A stretch of DNA of 7,097 nucleotides, taken from the NCBI GenBank assembly GCA_937917025.1, contig CALFSF010000098.1, forward strand, positions 1 through 7,097, in the 5' to 3' direction. Positions 5,999-7,097 of the stretch are shown here, piece after piece (the first letter of the stretch is position 1; every line of letters begins with the position of its first letter). The notes below the pieces were generated by a model. That model was not told the DNA's origin, did not search any database, and worked only from the letters and a program-made list of their open reading frames with translations. This stretch comes from an uncultured Paraburkholderia sp. (GTDB lineage: Bacteria > Pseudomonadota > Gammaproteobacteria > Burkholderiales > Burkholderiaceae). The position numbers were made by a program, and so were the translations under genes.

Positions 5999-7097
5999 TC
6001 AGGAGCGGTAATCGGCGTTGATGCTGACGTACTCGTGTGAGAGATCGCAGGTCCAGATCGTGGCCCGCGCGTCGCCGCGACCGAGCACCACGCGGATCGC
6101 GATCTCGCTTTTCTTCATCACGCGCTGGCCGTCTTCCTCGCGATAGTCCGGGTTGCGTCCACCGGCTTTCGCGACGAGCACGTCGTCGAGATAAAGATCG
6201 ATCCGGTCGACGTCGAGGTCGTTCACGCCCGCATAGCCGATCGCTGCCAGAATCCGGCCGAGGTTCGGGTCCGACGCGTAGAACGCCGTCTTCACGAGCG
6301 GCGAATGGCCGATCGCGTACGCGATCTGGCGGCATTCGGCGGTGTCCTTGCCGCCTTCGACGTTCACCGTCATGAACTTCGTCGCGCCCTCGCCATCGCG
6401 CACGATCAGTTGCGCGAGCGTCTGCGCGACTTCGGTCACGGCATCGCGCAGCGCCGCATAGGCGACGGAATCCGTCGACGTGATCGCCGGCAGGCTCGAC
6501 TTGCCCGATGCGATGAGGATGAACGAATCGTTCGTCGACGTATCGCCGTCGATCGTGATGCAGTTGAACGAGCGGTCCGCCACGTGCTTCACGAGCGCGT
6601 CGAGCACCGGTTGCGCGACGTTGGCGTCGAACGCGAGAAAGCCGAGCATCGTCGCCATGTTCGGCTTGATCATGCCCGCGCCCTTGCTGATGCCGGTCAG
6701 CGTGACCGTGTGGCCGTCGATCGTCACCTGCCGGGAGGTGGCTTTCGCGAGCGTGTCGGTCGTCATGATCGCCTGCGCGGCGTCGTACCAGTGCGCGGCC
6801 TTCCGGTTTGCCAGCGCGGCAGGCAAACCGGCCTTCAGACGGTCGACCGGCAGCGGTTCGAGAATCACGCCCGTCGAGAACGGCAACACCTGCCCGGGCG
6901 CAATGCCGGCGAGGCGCGCGAGTTCGACGCAGGTCTCGCGCGCATGGGCGAGGCCGGGTTCGCCGGTGCCGGCATTCGCATTGCCCGTATTCACGACGAG
7001 CGCGCGAATGGGCACGCCTGCCGCACTCGCGCGCTCCAGATGCTCTCGGCATACCGTCACCGGGGCGGCGCAGAAGCGGTTCTGCGTGAATACGCCC
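5999..7097 (-). CDS. argJ: Glutamate N-acetyltransferase / amino-acid N-acetyltransferase ArgJ, 5' end outside window
   Basis: ArgJ transfers the acetyl group from N-acetylornithine to glutamate, and in bifunctional forms also makes N-acetylglutamate from acetyl-CoA, in the cyclic arginine pathway. The visible 365 residues begin with GVFTQNRFCAAPV, a conserved segment near the N-terminus, so about 45-50 residues are missing. The frame is open to the window edge, so an apparent GTG at 7060 is not the real start. Also present are VVNTGNANAGTGEPGL, the oxyanion-type and autoprocessing region KGAGMIKPNMATMLGF, and the C-terminus SINADYRS. The precursor cleaves itself between Ala (6653-6655) and Thr (6650-6652) to give alpha and beta chains, with Thr as nucleophile. 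The ATPase gene follows 24 nt later. The promoter must lie beyond 7097. Confidence 0.96.
   Translation of the reverse strand, partial: GVFTQNRFCAAPVTVCREHLERASAAGVPIRALVVNTGNANAGTGEPGLAHARETCVELARLAGIAPGQVLPFSTGVILEPLPVDRLKAGLPAALANRKAAHWYDAAQAIMTTDTLAKATSRQVTIDGHTVTLTGISKGAGMIKPNMATMLGFLAFDANVAQPVLDALVKHVADRSFNCITIDGDTSTNDSFILIASGKSSLPAITSTDSVAYAALRDAVTEVAQTLAQLIVRDGEGATKFMTVNVEGGKDTAECRQIAYAIGHSPLVKTAFYASDPNLGRILAAIGYAGVNDLDVDRIDLYLDDVLVAKAGGRNPDYREEDGQRVMKKSEIAIRVVLGRGDARATIWTCDLSHEYVSINADYRS

Noticed and set aside
5973..6001. TATAAT on the minus strand overlapping the ATPase ATG, as a promoter
   Set aside because: No acceptable -35 lies at 17 nt (TGATAC), and transcription would begin downstream of the start codon.
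4653..7052. 799-codon minus-strand frame ending with the Nudix gene
   Set aside because: Only the last 143 codons are real. Upstream, the frame runs out of phase through the ATPase and argJ genes and gives an Arg-rich, motif-free product, so a fusion protein is not supported.

Overview
The window is GC-rich, tightly packed bacterial chromosome that reads as a betaproteobacterium of the Burkholderia/Paraburkholderia group. This rests on gene content and order, strongly GC-ending codons, and the protein sequences as I recognise them; I could not run a search. All genes are core housekeeping or type IV pilus genes. I see no phage, IS element, CRISPR array, tRNA or rRNA.

Plus strand, 1-4606: the 3' end of a pilB-type assembly ATPase gene, then pilC (inner-membrane platform) and pilD (prepilin peptidase/methyltransferase), then coaE (last step of coenzyme A synthesis). 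pilB/pilC overlap by 4 nt (ATGA), pilC/pilD are 28 nt apart and pilD/coaE only 3 nt apart, so these four probably form one transcription unit. A 279-nt gap (3248-3526) follows. It holds a strong inverted repeat and a good sigma70-like promoter that drives zapD (FtsZ-bundling division protein, TTG start). After a 126-nt gap with a terminator-like hairpin comes yacG, a small zinc-ribbon DNA gyrase inhibitor.

Minus strand, 7097-4653, convergent with the first block: argJ (arginine biosynthesis, 5' end outside the window), then a DUF815-type AAA+ ATPase of unknown role, then a MutT-like Nudix hydrolase. The ATPase and Nudix genes overlap by 4 nt (ATGA), so they are probably translationally coupled. 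Only 46 nt separate yacG from the end of the Nudix gene.

The order pilB-pilC-(pilD)-coaE-zapD-yacG followed by convergent mutT matches the enterobacterial hofB-hofC-coaE-zapD-yacG/mutT-secA neighbourhood. The ATPase and argJ lie where secA would otherwise follow directly. The least explained items are the inverted repeat upstream of zapD and the coupled ATPase-Nudix pair. I found no convincing sign of a new multi-gene system.
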